Position numbers and translations under genes: made by a program. Below are positions 10,605-18,309 of a stretch of DNA of 64,000 bases, piece after piece. The DNA comes from Phycisphaerae bacterium RAS1 (GTDB lineage Bacteria > Planctomycetota > Phycisphaerae > UBA1845 > Fen-1342), in the NCBI GenBank assembly GCA_007859745.1, contig SMLU01000001.1:2914001-2978000 (forward strand). The letters run 5' to 3'. The notes under the pieces are model-generated. The model was not told the origin of the DNA. It did not search any database and saw nothing but the letters and a program-made list of their open reading frames with translations. Each line of letters starts with the position of its first letter. Position 1 is the first letter of the stretch.

Positions 10605-11636
10605 CTACCCTGCGGCGTAGCGCACGGGTTCGGCTTGGAAGTAATTCCTGATGATGTTGGGTCGGCGTTGCGTGTCGCGGAGGTAGCCTTGGAGATTGGC
10701 GATCAACTCGGGTTTGGTGGCGGGCCGCTGGCGGCCGACGGCGTTGGTTTTGACGTCGTTGTTCAGGTACTCGTCGGGGTTCAGCTCGGGGCTGTAGCCC
10801 GGCAGGAAGAAGATGCGGATGCGGTGTCGGTGGGCGTGCAGCCAATCGCGCGCCGCGGCCGAGCGATGCACCGGATGACCGTCCACGATCAGGAACACGC
10901 GCCGCCGCCGTTGGCGCAGCAAGCGGCGGCAGAAGCGGATGAAGACCTCGGCGTTGAACGAGCCTTCGAAGACCAGGAAGCACAAATGGCCGCGGTTGGT
11001 GATGCTGGACATCAGGTTGGCCCGGAAGCGCTGCCCCGTGCCGGGAATCACTGGCGTGACGCCGCGCCGGCCGTAGCTGCGGCCGGCCTGATGATCGCTG
11101 CGCGCCCCGAGCTGGTCGCCCCAGTGAATCTCGCCGTTTTCGGCCTTGGCCTGCTTCACGATCGCCGGATACTCCTGCTCCTTCCAGCGCTGCACGGCCG
11201 CCGGGTCGCGTTCGTACGCCCGCCGCAGCGGCTTCTGCGGCGTGAAGCCCCAGCGCTTCAGGTAGCGGCCCGCCGTTCGCACCGAAACGTGCAGGCCGGT
11301 GCGCTGCGCGATCAGGTCGCGGACCGCCTCGCGCGTCCAGAGCGCGAAGGGCAGCTTGAGTTGATCGGGCGTGCGGTCGGTGATCTGCCGGACGATGGTC
11401 GCGGCCTGCTGCGCCGGCAGACGCGGCTGCGGCGGCCGGCCGCGCTGCTTGGAGCGCAGCGAGGTGATGTTGCCGGCCTCGACCTTGGCCAGCCAGGTGT
11501 CGATCGAGGTGCGCGAGACGCCGAACGTGCGGGCCGCGACCGACTTCTTCGTGCCGCCGCGGATCGCCGTGACGACGCGAATGCGAATCTGCTCCTGGGC
11601 CTCCGGCGACAGCCTGCGTGTATCGAGTTGGCTCAT
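10605..11636 (-). CDS. IS630 family transposase
   Basis: The 343-residue product has an N-terminal helix-turn-helix region (KKSVAARTFGVSRTSIDTWL, residues about 30-50), a winged-helix linker (PFALWTREAVRDLIAQRTGL) and a DDE catalytic core. The acidic residues are visible in IHWGDQLGARSDH, in VFLIVDGHPVHRS (second Asp) and in LPGYSPELNPDEYLNNDVK (third acidic residue), all typical of IS630/Tc1-type enzymes that insert at TA. Length is close to other IS630 transposases of this single-frame type. The frame is intact, so the element may still be active. The ATG at 11636 gives the normal N-terminus. Confidence 0.95.
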   Translation of the reverse strand: MSQLDTRRLSPEAQEQIRIRVVTAIRGGTKKSVAARTFGVSRTSIDTWLAKVEAGNITSLRSKQRGRPPQPRLPAQQAATIVRQITDRTPDQLKLPFALWTREAVRDLIAQRTGLHVSVRTAGRYLKRWGFTPQKPLRRAYERDPAAVQRWKEQEYPAIVKQAKAENGEIHWGDQLGARSDHQAGRSYGRRGVTPVIPGTGQRFRANLMSSITNRGHLCFLVFEGSFNAEVFIRFCRRLLRQRRRRVFLIVDGHPVHRSAAARDWLHAHRHRIRIFFLPGYSPELNPDEYLNNDVKTNAVGRQRPATKPELIANLQGYLRDTQRRPNIIRNYFQAEPVRYAAG

Positions 11637-11662
11637 GCATGAAGTATATCACAAAGCCACAG

Positions 11663-11690
11663 AATGTCCAATATTATATGGCCGGATTAA
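11663..11690. repeat. Right terminal inverted repeat of the IS630 element
   Basis: Read on the minus strand it begins TTAATCCGGCCATATAATAT and ends in TGGACATT, matching the left end at 21 of 28 positions. The TTA of its tip creates the premature stop in the interrupted gene. Confidence 0.88.
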
Positions 11691-11911
11691 TAAGTCGTCC
11701 AGGAACAGCATTCGTAGGCGCCCGGGTCGCATCCGTTATACACCTGGCTCGCGCACGTGTAGCCGCTGCCCTGGCCGAATGCGAGCAAAGGTATCGATGC
11801 GGCGATCATCGCGAGTCCAACGGCGCGCATGACGTCTTTGATTTGTAATTCGTACATGTTTTGGTCTCCACAGCCCAAACAAACGGACAATGTGCACGGC
11901 AGCGACCCGAC

Positions 11912-11938
11912 GTAGCGGAGGTAGCGGAGGTAGCGGAG
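11912..11938. repeat. Three tandem copies of GTAGCGGAG
   Basis: A 9-bp unit repeated three times in the 5' region of the split cysteine-rich gene. Confidence 0.75.
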
Positions 11939-11970
11939 CACGGACCCAAAGCCGCATGCTGCGCGACGTC

Positions 11971-11976
11971 ATTATA
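11971..11976 (-). promoter_or_regulatory. Perfect -10 box TATAAT upstream of the split cysteine-rich gene
   Basis: TATAAT on the minus strand, about 114 nt before the ATG at 11857. A TTGACT lies too far upstream (29 nt) to be a normal -35. The long predicted leader contains the 9-bp tandem repeats. The remaining 11977-12144 shows no gene. Confidence 0.35.
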
Positions 11977-12144
11977 AATTCGAGTATGATCGCGCCGCGT
12001 ACCGAAGTCAAGCCGAAAGTCGATTTCGCATCGCGAATGTGAAACAAGTCTCTCCCGGAACCTGTCCGGAATCCGAGCCGCGTGAAAGCAAGTGGTATTT
12101 CAGGCCTACACCTGTGCCGTGTGAGCACCTGACGGGCCGATCGC

Positions 12145-13059
12145 TCAGCCGATGCGATCCAGCCGCGACAGGCTCTCGCGCCGCCACGCCAGCAGCAGCC
12201 AACCCGCCACGCCGGCCAGAATGAACGGCGCCCCGAGCATCGTGGCGACCGGCGGCTTTTCACCGACGATGACAAACGTGAAGAGCGGATTCAGAACCGT
12301 CTCGAGCAGAAGCAGCAGCGACGCCCGATGGGCTTCGATGTACTGCAGCGCCCACGAGAACATCAGATACGGCAGCGTGAATTGCACCAGGCCCAGCACG
12401 ACGATCAGGATGAACTGCCGGCTTTCGATCTGGTCCACGCCGGACGCGATCACGGCCGGCGCCAGCAGCAGCCCCGAGCCGACCGCGTTCATCGCCACGA
12501 CAACGAGCGGGTTGACCGCCCGCAGCCCGCGCAGGAAAACCGTCAGCGCCCCGTATCCCATCCCGCTCGCCAGCGCCAGCCCCACGCCGCTCAGCCCGTG
12601 CGACGCGTAGCCCGAGAGAATGATGCCGATGCCCGCCATGCAAACCAGCAGCACCCAGCCCTCCGAGCGCCCCGGCCGCTCGCGCAAAAGCAGTGGTGAA
12701 AGCAGGAACACCCACACCGGCGACGTGTATTGCAGCAGGATCGCCGTCGCCGCGTGAACCTTGGTGGTGGCGGCGACAAAACAGTAGGTCATGATCGTGA
12801 AGGCGATCACGGATGCGATCGGCCAGCCGATCGAGACGTTGCGCAGCGTGTCCAGCCGCCGCAGCGCCAAAGGCAGGAAGAACACGCCGCCCACGAGCGA
12901 GCGATAGCAGGCAATGGAGAGGCCGGAGACGCCGCCGCCCTCCGCGCCGCCGGCGTACAGCAGCTTGATCAGCGGGCCGTTGAGACTCCAGAGGGCTGCG
13001 CAGCCGACCAGCGCGGCGATCGCGAACCACTTCCTCCCGGGGTCAGCCGCGCCATTCAT
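12145..13059 (-). CDS. EamA/DMT-superfamily transporter
   Basis: The 304-residue protein is a ten-helix drug/metabolite transporter made of two EamA repeats. The first repeat starts at residues about 12-35 (AIAALVGCAALWSLNGPLIK) and ends in a helix with ILLQYTSPVWVFLLSPLLLR; the second contains YGALTVFLRGL and ends with MFSWALQYIEAHRASLLLLL, a typical EamA end motif. The substrate cannot be inferred. There is no Shine-Dalgarno; TATACT ends 6 nt before the ATG, which suggests a leaderless message. The gene appears to be alone. Confidence 0.9.
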   Translation of the reverse strand: MNGAADPGRKWFAIAALVGCAALWSLNGPLIKLLYAGGAEGGGVSGLSIACYRSLVGGVFFLPLALRRLDTLRNVSIGWPIASVIAFTIMTYCFVAATTKVHAATAILLQYTSPVWVFLLSPLLLRERPGRSEGWVLLVCMAGIGIILSGYASHGLSGVGLALASGMGYGALTVFLRGLRAVNPLVVVAMNAVGSGLLLAPAVIASGVDQIESRQFILIVVLGLVQFTLPYLMFSWALQYIEAHRASLLLLLETVLNPLFTFVIVGEKPPVATMLGAPFILAGVAGWLLLAWRRESLSRLDRIG

Positions 13060-13065
13060 GGCGGA

Positions 13066-13071
13066 AGTATA
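13066..13071 (-). promoter_or_regulatory. -10 box TATACT 6 nt before the EamA gene
   Basis: TATACT on the minus strand, in the context CGCTATACTTCC, which is shared with the E1 gene promoter at 22465-22470. A start point on the ATG itself is predicted. Confidence 0.45.
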
Positions 13072-13098
13072 GCGGCGCCGGCGAACGGCCTGGGATCA

Positions 13099-13157
13099 GA
13101 GCCGCGCGCGTGAGCAAGCGGTTCTTATGCCTCCGCTCCCTTGCGGTCGCGGCTCGG
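13099..13157. repeat. Hairpin repeat GAGCCGCG...CGCGGCTC
   Basis: Inverted repeat with arms GAGCCGCG and CGCGGCTC around AGCAAGCGGTTCT and CCGCTCCCTTGCGGTCG. Nearly the same sequence occurs at 52921-52979. Confidence 0.75.
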
Positions 13158-13229
13158 AAAGACCAGAAATCGGCTGCAGCCGTCGCATGCTTTCTGCCCG
13201 GCGCTTGTCGCTTGCGGTGCGCGCGGTTG

Positions 13230-13235
13230 TATAAT
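13230..13235 (+). promoter_or_regulatory. -10 box TATAAT for the LysM-cmk-plsC operon
   Basis: Perfect TATAAT 60 nt before the LysM gene start. The best -35 is TTGTCG with a long 19-nt spacer, so strength is uncertain. Confidence 0.45.
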
Positions 13236-13294
13236 CCGCGGCGGCTCGCGCAAGGCGGCGCGGGCGGGACCGCTTTTTTCGCTGGGGTACGACG

Positions 13295-14548
13295 ATGCGC
13301 ACGGAAGTGAAACTGGCCCTGGTGGTCGCAACCGCGATGATCGCCGGCGGCATCTACTGGGCTTCGCGGCAGGTGGGGTCCGGCAAGAGTCCGTCGGAAA
13401 TTCCGATGGACGCGAAGAAGATCGAGAAAAACGCGCAGGACGCTGCGGCCAAAAAACCGCCGGCGACCCCCGCCGGGCCGCAGCGGCAGACGCCCGCGCG
13501 GCCCACGCCTTCCCCTGCAACGACGAATCAACCCGCGCCGAGCGGAGCGCCCAGCGCCACGCATCGCGATGCGCCTCCGCCGCAGAACACACAACCCAAG
13601 CCGCCGGCCGACGCGCCGCGCCTGCCGCCGCTCGCGAGTGACCCGCGCGGCACATCGGCTGAACCCTCGCGCCCGACGACGCCGCTGAGCAGTGCGCCGC
13701 CCGCAACGACTCGACCTGCGGCGGCTGAGCCGCCGTTCCTGTCTAGCTCGTCTCAGCCGTCGATCAGTCGCCCGCCTCCCTCCGGCACGCCCGGATCGCC
13801 GGCGACGGATAAGCCCGCCGACAGGCGCGAGCCGGGCGTCGCCACCCCGCCGCTGAAAGAGCCGGCGCCGCGAACCGATGACATCAACACCCGCTTGCAA
13901 CCGTTGGACAAGCCGGCGCCGGCCGGCGCGGCAAAGCCTGCGGCCACGCCCGGCGGCGGCTCGAAAACGTACGCCGTCCAGGAGGGGGACACGCTCAGCG
14001 CGATTGCTCGCGAGCAGCTAGGCGATGAAAACCTGTGGCCGCGCATCGCCGCCGCCAATCCGGGCGTGAACCCCGACCTGCTGAAAGTCGGGCAGACGCT
14101 CACCATTCCTGAGAAGGGCGCGCCGGCGAAACCGGCTGCAAGCGACGCCGCCAAGCCCGCGCCCCCTCGCAACGGCGAAACGGCCAAAGCGCCCGGCACG
14201 CCGCCGCCGAGCGGAGTGGCCGCGCCGCCGGCGCGTCCCGACGCCGCCAAGCCGGATGCCCCGCCGAAAGCCGGCGGAGCGACGTACGTGGTCGGCCGCG
14301 GCGATACGCTGCGCAGCATCGCGCGCAACGTCCTGAAGGACGGCGGCAAGTGGCGGCAGATTTACGAACTCAACAAGGACAAGCTGCAATCGCCGGACGT
14401 GATCCCGGAGGGCGTAGAGCTGCGGCTGCCGCCGGTCAACGGCGCCGCGAAGCTGCCGCCCGACAGCGGCAAGACGGGCAACGGTGCGGCCAAGTCTTCC
14501 AAGCCGGCCAGCAAGCCGAGCAGCCCGGCCGGCGGCGCGCGGCGCTGA
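13295..14548 (+). CDS. Membrane-anchored protein with two LysM domains
   Basis: The 417-residue product has an N-terminal membrane segment (LALVVATAMIAGGIYWAS, residues about 7-24), a long Pro/Ala-rich linker (about 40-220), and two LysM domains. LysM1 spans about 224-273 (TYAVQEGDTLSAIAREQLGD and LKVGQTLTIP) and LysM2 about 329-379 (TYVVGRGDTLRSIARNVLKD and VELRLPPV). LysM binds N-acetylglucosamine polymers, so peptidoglycan contact in the periplasm is inferred. A low-complexity Ala/Pro/Lys tail follows. It is the first gene of a probable operon with cmk (15-nt gap) and plsC. The planctomycete-type WRQIYELNKDKL in LysM2 is common in LysM proteins of the group. Confidence 0.85.
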   Translation: MRTEVKLALVVATAMIAGGIYWASRQVGSGKSPSEIPMDAKKIEKNAQDAAAKKPPATPAGPQRQTPARPTPSPATTNQPAPSGAPSATHRDAPPPQNTQPKPPADAPRLPPLASDPRGTSAEPSRPTTPLSSAPPATTRPAAAEPPFLSSSSQPSISRPPPSGTPGSPATDKPADRREPGVATPPLKEPAPRTDDINTRLQPLDKPAPAGAAKPAATPGGGSKTYAVQEGDTLSAIAREQLGDENLWPRIAAANPGVNPDLLKVGQTLTIPEKGAPAKPAASDAAKPAPPRNGETAKAPGTPPPSGVAAPPARPDAAKPDAPPKAGGATYVVGRGDTLRSIARNVLKDGGKWRQIYELNKDKLQSPDVIPEGVELRLPPVNGAAKLPPDSGKTGNGAAKSSKPASKPSSPAGGARR

Positions 14549-14563
14549 GACAGGAACGCCTGC

Positions 14564-15283
14564 GTGATTATCACGATTGACGGCCCGGCCGGGTCCGGAA
14601 AGAGCACCGCGGCGCGCAAGCTGGCGGCGCGGCTCGAGATTCCCTACCTCGACACCGGCGCGATGTACCGCGTAGTAACGCTCGCGGCGCTGGAACGCCG
14701 CGTCGATCTGACCGACGAAGCGGAGCTCGTGAAGCTGGCGGAATCCGACCTGTACCACCTGGACCTGGGATCGACGCACATCCGCGTCACGCTCCGCGGC
14801 CACGACGTGACCGAGGAAATTCGCTCGATGCGCGTCAGCGAGCACACGCGCTTCATCGCCGCTTCGCCCGGCGTACGGCACGTGCTGATCCGGCGGCAGC
14901 GTGAGATCGGCCGCCGTCTGGGCTCGATGGTCACCGAGGGCCGCGACCAGGGCACGGCGGCGTTTCCCGACGCGGACGTCAAGTTTTTCGTTCAGGCCGA
15001 CGCGCAGCGCCGCGCCGAGCGCCGCTATCACGAGCTCATCGCCGAGGGAGAGGATGTGACGCTGGAGGAGGTCCGCCGCAACGTGGAGGAGCGCGACCGC
15101 ACCGACTCGAACCGGTCGGTGGCGCCGCTGATCAGGCCGCCGGGGGCGATCGAAATCGACACGAGCCAGATGAGCATCCACGACGTGGTGGACTGCATGT
15201 TCCGGCACGTGGAGCAGGCGCGCGGCGCGCGCCGCGGCTCGCCTGCTCCTGAATTTGTGCAGCCAGAGAAACACCGCGCATGA
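14564..15283 (+). CDS. cmk: Cytidylate kinase
   Basis: The enzyme phosphorylates CMP and dCMP to the diphosphates in pyrimidine salvage and nucleotide supply. The P-loop is at residues 7-15 (GPAGSGKST), followed by LEIPYLDTGAMYRVVTLAAL, the CMP-binding DTG motif. Further signatures are MRVSEHTRFIAASPGVRHVL, EGRDQGTAAFPDADVKFFV (usually GRDIGT) and the lid region DRTDSNRSVAPLIRPPGAI. Its 239 residues slightly exceed the normal 220-230 because of a short C-terminal tail. Translation starts at GTG with AGGA 8 nt upstream. The gene order cmk-plsC is found in many bacteria and supports both calls. Confidence 0.96.
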   Translation: MIITIDGPAGSGKSTAARKLAARLEIPYLDTGAMYRVVTLAALERRVDLTDEAELVKLAESDLYHLDLGSTHIRVTLRGHDVTEEIRSMRVSEHTRFIAASPGVRHVLIRRQREIGRRLGSMVTEGRDQGTAAFPDADVKFFVQADAQRRAERRYHELIAEGEDVTLEEVRRNVEERDRTDSNRSVAPLIRPPGAIEIDTSQMSIHDVVDCMFRHVEQARGARRGSPAPEFVQPEKHRA

Positions 15284-15350
15284 GCGGGACCGGGCGTGCG
15301 CGATTGACTGATTCCTCAATCCCCGACGGCTCAGCGGAGCTTCCAGCCTA

Positions 15351-15992
15351 GTGGCCCCGATGCGTCCCTGGTACCGCTTCTGCCGCATCGCGTGCCAGGC
15401 TCTCTTCACTCTGTTTTTCCGCGGGCGCGTCTTCGGCGTGCGGAACGTGCCGCAGACCGGCGGCGTGCTGCTGGTCTGCAACCATCAGAGCTACCTCGAT
15501 CCGGTACTGGCGACGCTGGCGCTGCCGCGCGAGTGCCACTACATGGCCCGCGATACGCTTTTTGAGAACCCGTTTTTCAAGGGTTTGATCGAATCGCTCA
15601 ATGCCTTCCCCATCAAACGCGGGACGGCGGACATGCGCGCGATCAAGGAGACGCTGCGGCGGCTGAAGAACGAGCAACTGGTCGTCACGTTTCCCGAGGC
15701 GACGCGCACGCGCGACGGCTCGATCGGCCCCATGCAGCCGGGCGTGGTGCTGCTGGCGCGCAAGACCAACGTGCCCATCGTGCCCACGCTGATTCTCGGC
15801 GCGTTCGAGTCCTGGCCGCGGCAGTCAAATTTCCCGCATCCGCGGCCGGTGCTCGTGGCTTACGGCGAGCCGATCCGGCCGGAGGCGCTGGCGCAGGTGG
15901 ATGACGAAGCGTGTATCCGGATGGTTCGTGATCGCGTGCTGGAGCTGCAGAAGCGGTACGCCGGTCACGTCATGTTGAGCAAGAGCGTCTGA
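15351..15992 (+). CDS. plsC: 1-acyl-sn-glycerol-3-phosphate acyltransferase
   Basis: The 213-residue enzyme transfers an acyl chain to lysophosphatidic acid to make phosphatidic acid at the inner membrane. The acyltransferase motifs are present: CNHQSYLDPVL (HX4D), FPIKRGTADMRAIK, and FPEATRTRDGSIGPMQPGV, with VPIVPTLILG as block IV. The N-terminus has an amphipathic or membrane segment (CRIACQALFTLFFRG). The GTG start at 15351 has GGAG 11 nt upstream; an ATG nine nt later is possible. It lies 67 nt after cmk and probably shares its transcript. Confidence 0.93.
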   Translation: MAPMRPWYRFCRIACQALFTLFFRGRVFGVRNVPQTGGVLLVCNHQSYLDPVLATLALPRECHYMARDTLFENPFFKGLIESLNAFPIKRGTADMRAIKETLRRLKNEQLVVTFPEATRTRDGSIGPMQPGVVLLARKTNVPIVPTLILGAFESWPRQSNFPHPRPVLVAYGEPIRPEALAQVDDEACIRMVRDRVLELQKRYAGHVMLSKSV

Positions 15993-16040
15993 CAATTCCT
16001 GGCCGTGTCACCCCGGACGCGAGCGGGAGCGCGGACACAA

Positions 16041-16105
16041 GGGTGGGACGGGCGTCTCGCCCGTCCCCGCGGTCGATCGGAACGGGCAAGATGCCCGTTC
16101 CACCC
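16041..16105. repeat. Double hairpin GGGTGGGACGGGCGTCTCGC family
   Basis: Two hairpins in tandem: GGACGGGCGTCTCGCCCGTCC and GGAACGGGCAAGATGCCCGTTCC (stems GACGGGCG/CGCCCGTC and AACGGGCA/TGCCCGTT), framed by GGGTGG and CCACCC. Ten copies occur in the window. This one is between convergent genes. Confidence 0.9.
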
Positions 16106-16106
16106 G

Positions 16107-16144
16107 AAAAAAAAGACGCGGGCCGCTCTCAAGCGCGGCCCGCG
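16107..16144 (-). terminator. Rho-independent terminator of the PKD-like lipoprotein gene
   Basis: On the minus strand a 10-bp perfect stem (CGCGGGCCGC with GCGGCCCGCG, 8-nt loop) is followed by TCTTTTTTTT. It lies about 60 nt after the stop of the gene that ends at 16206. Confidence 0.85.
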
Positions 16145-16205
16145 CCTCGTATTCTCCTGCCGGCGCCCGATCGCAATCCAATGCGATCCGGCTCAGCGTC
16201 GATTC

Positions 16206-17528
16206 CTAGAATTCAACCGGCTCAAGCATGCCGCGGCTTTCCAGGTAGCCCGTCAGCACCGTCTCGAACGTCTCCGGATCGAGCACGTCGAAGCTGAAGA
16301 ACTCCGCATACGTGAGCGACGTCTCCGACACCGGCTCGATGAACACCTCGTCGGTCCCGATGAAGATGCCGCCGATCAAGCTGTCCACGCGCTCGACGTA
16401 GAACTGGATGAACACGCCGAACTCGCCCACCGAAATATCGGTCACTTCCATGTACACGGACGCATCGGCGGTGTCGAAGTTGACCGTGTCGCCGATGGCC
16501 TCGACCGAGTAGACGATGTCGTCTTCTTCCTCGGGCGTGGAGAAGCCCAGATAGAACGTCACGGTGCCGCCGAAGATGTCGACGTCAAACGTGTCTTCAA
16601 CCGGATCGATCTGCGTCGAGGTTCCTTCGGAGTCGAACAGCTCGCCGTTGACCTCGACCGTGCCGGTCCAGTTGCCTTCGACGCCGAATTCGTCGGTCGG
16701 CTCATCTTCCTCCTTGACGCCGATGCGGACCGTGTCCGTGCTGGTGTTTCCGGCTGCGTCGGTGACCGTCAGCAGGAAGGCGTAGTCGCCGGCTTCGGCC
16801 GCGTCAAAGAAGGTCACGATGTCCGTGTTGTTGTCGATCGTGGCCTCCGGGCCGTCGATCTGCGTCCACTCGAACGTCAGGTCGCCGCCCTCCGGATCGC
16901 TGCTTTCGGTCGCGTCCAGTTGGACCTGGTCGCCGACCAGCGCCTCCTCCGCGGCCTTGGCGACCGCGTTCGGGGCGTCGTCCTTGTCGGGATCGTCGTC
17001 GCCATGCGGCGTCGGGTCGCAGGCGTCGCCCTTGCCGTCGCCGTCCGCGTCCGACTGGTCATCGTTGGCGACCGATGGGCAGTTGTCCTCGGAATCCGAA
17101 ATGCCGTCCTCGTCCGTGTCCTTGCTCGGATCGTCATCCGGAGCCGCCGAGCCGATGGCCACCTTGACCGTGTCCTGATCGGAACCGCCGCGCCCGTCTT
17201 CCACGGTGACCACAAACTCATAGTCGCCGGCGCGCTCCGCGACGAAGCTGGCCTGCGGCTGGTTGTCGTTTGTGATTTCGACCTGCGGCCCCTGTGTCTG
17301 CGACCAGGTGAACGACAGCGGATCGCCGTCCTGGTCTGTGCTGGCGTTGCCGTTCAGCGTGACGGTGTCGCCGATGAACGCGTTCTTGTCCGGGCCGGCG
17401 TTCGCAGTCGGCACGAGGTTGACCGTGGGCGGTGTGAAGTCGGTCGGGCAACCGCTGCCCGGCAGCAACGTCACGAGGACGGCCGCGCATAGGACAACCA
17501 TACTGCGTGGGAACGTACGTCTCTTCAT
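16206..17528 (-). CDS. Secreted protein with PKD/Ig-like domains and thrombospondin type 3 calcium repeats
   Basis: The 440-residue product has a signal peptide with a possible lipoprotein end (VLVTLLPGSGC). A first Ig/PKD-like domain (PTANAGPDKNAFIGDTVTLN and SFTWSQTQGPQVEI) is followed by a calcium-binding thrombospondin type 3 segment (DTDEDGISDSEDNCPSVAND and DADGDGKGDACDPTP). A second PKD-like domain (EEALVGDQVQLDATESSDPE and FEWTQIDGPEATID) and a C-terminal domain of about 150 acidic residues of unknown type complete it. Such proteins are cell-surface or extracellular adhesive modules. The ATG at 17528 has GGGAG 6 nt upstream; the longer open frame lacks a signal peptide. A strong terminator follows the gene. 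Confidence 0.85.
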   Translation of the reverse strand: MKRRTFPRSMVVLCAAVLVTLLPGSGCPTDFTPPTVNLVPTANAGPDKNAFIGDTVTLNGNASTDQDGDPLSFTWSQTQGPQVEITNDNQPQASFVAERAGDYEFVVTVEDGRGGSDQDTVKVAIGSAAPDDDPSKDTDEDGISDSEDNCPSVANDDQSDADGDGKGDACDPTPHGDDDPDKDDAPNAVAKAAEEALVGDQVQLDATESSDPEGGDLTFEWTQIDGPEATIDNNTDIVTFFDAAEAGDYAFLLTVTDAAGNTSTDTVRIGVKEEDEPTDEFGVEGNWTGTVEVNGELFDSEGTSTQIDPVEDTFDVDIFGGTVTFYLGFSTPEEEDDIVYSVEAIGDTVNFDTADASVYMEVTDISVGEFGVFIQFYVERVDSLIGGIFIGTDEVFIEPVSETSLTYAEFFSFDVLDPETFETVLTGYLESRGMLEPVEF

Positions 17529-17724
17529 GTGTGTCTCCCTTCTCTGGAAGCTGCCTGTGGACCCTGGCAGCAGAATGAGCGACAGAACGCTACCGCGCTC
17601 ACGGGTCGCCCGCAAGTTCTGCCTCTGCCTGATAGGAAACGCCAAGTCCGCGTCCTCACTAACGCGCTGCCTGCCCCAAATCCGATGGACCGTCCGTTCC
17701 TTCGTGAGTAATCTCCATAACACC

Positions 17725-18189
17725 ATGCAGACACACGAGATTCGAATTCGTGCCGCCGCCCCTGCCGACGCCGACACCCTCGCCGACTTCAACCTCGCCA
17801 TGGCGCTCGAAACCGAGGACCGCCGGCTCGACGAGTCGAAAGTCCGTCGTGGCGTCGCGGCGCTGCTGGCCGACGCCCGGCATGGCGTGTACTACGTCGC
17901 CGAGGCGGGCGCGCGAATCGTGGGACAGATGCTCATCACCTACGAATGGAGCGACTGGCGCAACGGGCGGTTCTGGTGGATCCAGAGCGTCTACGTCTTG
18001 CCCGACGCGCGCCGCCTGGGCGTGTATCGCGCGCTGCATCGCGCCGTCGAGGAAACGGCCCGCGCCACGCCGGGCGTCTGCGGGCTGCGGCTATACGTCG
18101 ATCGCGAGAACACCCGCGCGCAGCAGGTCTACCGCGAGATGGGTATGGTCCAGACGGACTATTTGCTGTTCGAAACCGATTGGGCCTGA
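17725..18189 (+). CDS. GNAT family N-acetyltransferase
   Basis: The 154-residue product is a single GNAT domain that transfers an acetyl group from acetyl-CoA to an amine. The N-terminal strand IRIRAAAPADADTLADFNLA is followed by YYVAEAGARIVGQMLITYEW, the central WWIQSVYVLPDARRLGVYRA (motif A, with RRLGVYRAL replacing the usual RxxGxG/A) and LRLYVDRENTRAQQVYREMG (motif B). The substrate is unknown. The ATG at 17725 starts the domain and matches family length. It is divergent from the preceding lipoprotein gene and precedes a repeat array. Confidence 0.9.
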   Translation: MQTHEIRIRAAAPADADTLADFNLAMALETEDRRLDESKVRRGVAALLADARHGVYYVAEAGARIVGQMLITYEWSDWRNGRFWWIQSVYVLPDARRLGVYRALHRAVEETARATPGVCGLRLYVDRENTRAQQVYREMGMVQTDYLLFETDWA

Positions 18190-18190
18190 C

Positions 18191-18299
18191 GGTAGCGTCG
18201 GCCCTCTGTGGCCGACGGCGGCTTCTTGCGGGGTTTTCGGGCATCGTCGGTCACAGAGGGCCGACGCTACGGTCCGTCAGACACGGAGGTCCGACGCAG
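18191..18299. repeat. Inverted repeat of the GTCGGCC/GGCCGAC and GTCCGAC family
   Basis: GGTAGCGTCGGCCCTCTGTG and its inverse CACAGAGGGCCGACGCTAC flank about 30 nt and are followed by a diverged GTCAGACACGGAGGTCCGAC unit, just before the start of the transglutaminase-like gene. Confidence 0.75.
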
Positions 18300-18309
18300 C
18301 AGGTTCACC

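Larger units (their letters stand above)
10576..11690 (-). mobile_element. IS630-family insertion sequence, 1115 bp, complete
   Basis: The element is bounded by 28-bp imperfect terminal inverted repeats (21 of 28 identical, sharing CCGG and ATTGGACATT) and flanked on both sides by TA (10574-10575 and 11691-11692), the target duplication expected of IS630/Tc1-mariner transposition. It carries one transposase gene. The two flanks join in frame into a single gene, which confirms the boundaries. Confidence 0.92.
10372..11857 (-). pseudogene. Small cysteine-rich secreted protein gene split by an IS630 element
   Basis: The 5' part lies at 11693-11857 and the 3' part at 10372-10575, separated by the IS. 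Removing 10576-11690 and one TA gives an uninterrupted frame of 122 codons ending in TGA at 10372-10374. The restored protein starts with a signal peptide (residues 1-28, ending IPLLAFGQ), preceded by GGAG 8 nt before the ATG at 11857. The mature part of about 94 residues has 11 cysteines (34, 43, 50, 51, 58, 77, 85, 92, 103, 107, 117) and many Tyr/Trp residues, consistent with a compact disulphide-rich extracellular protein. As it stands the frame stops at a TAA formed at the IS junction (11687-11689), giving a 56-residue peptide. Base composition is less GC-rich than the neighbours. Family not recognised. Confidence 0.8.

Noticed and set aside
10377-11642. 421-codon plus-strand frame across the IS
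   Set aside because: Antisense of the transposase; crosses the IS border, which a real gene would not do.
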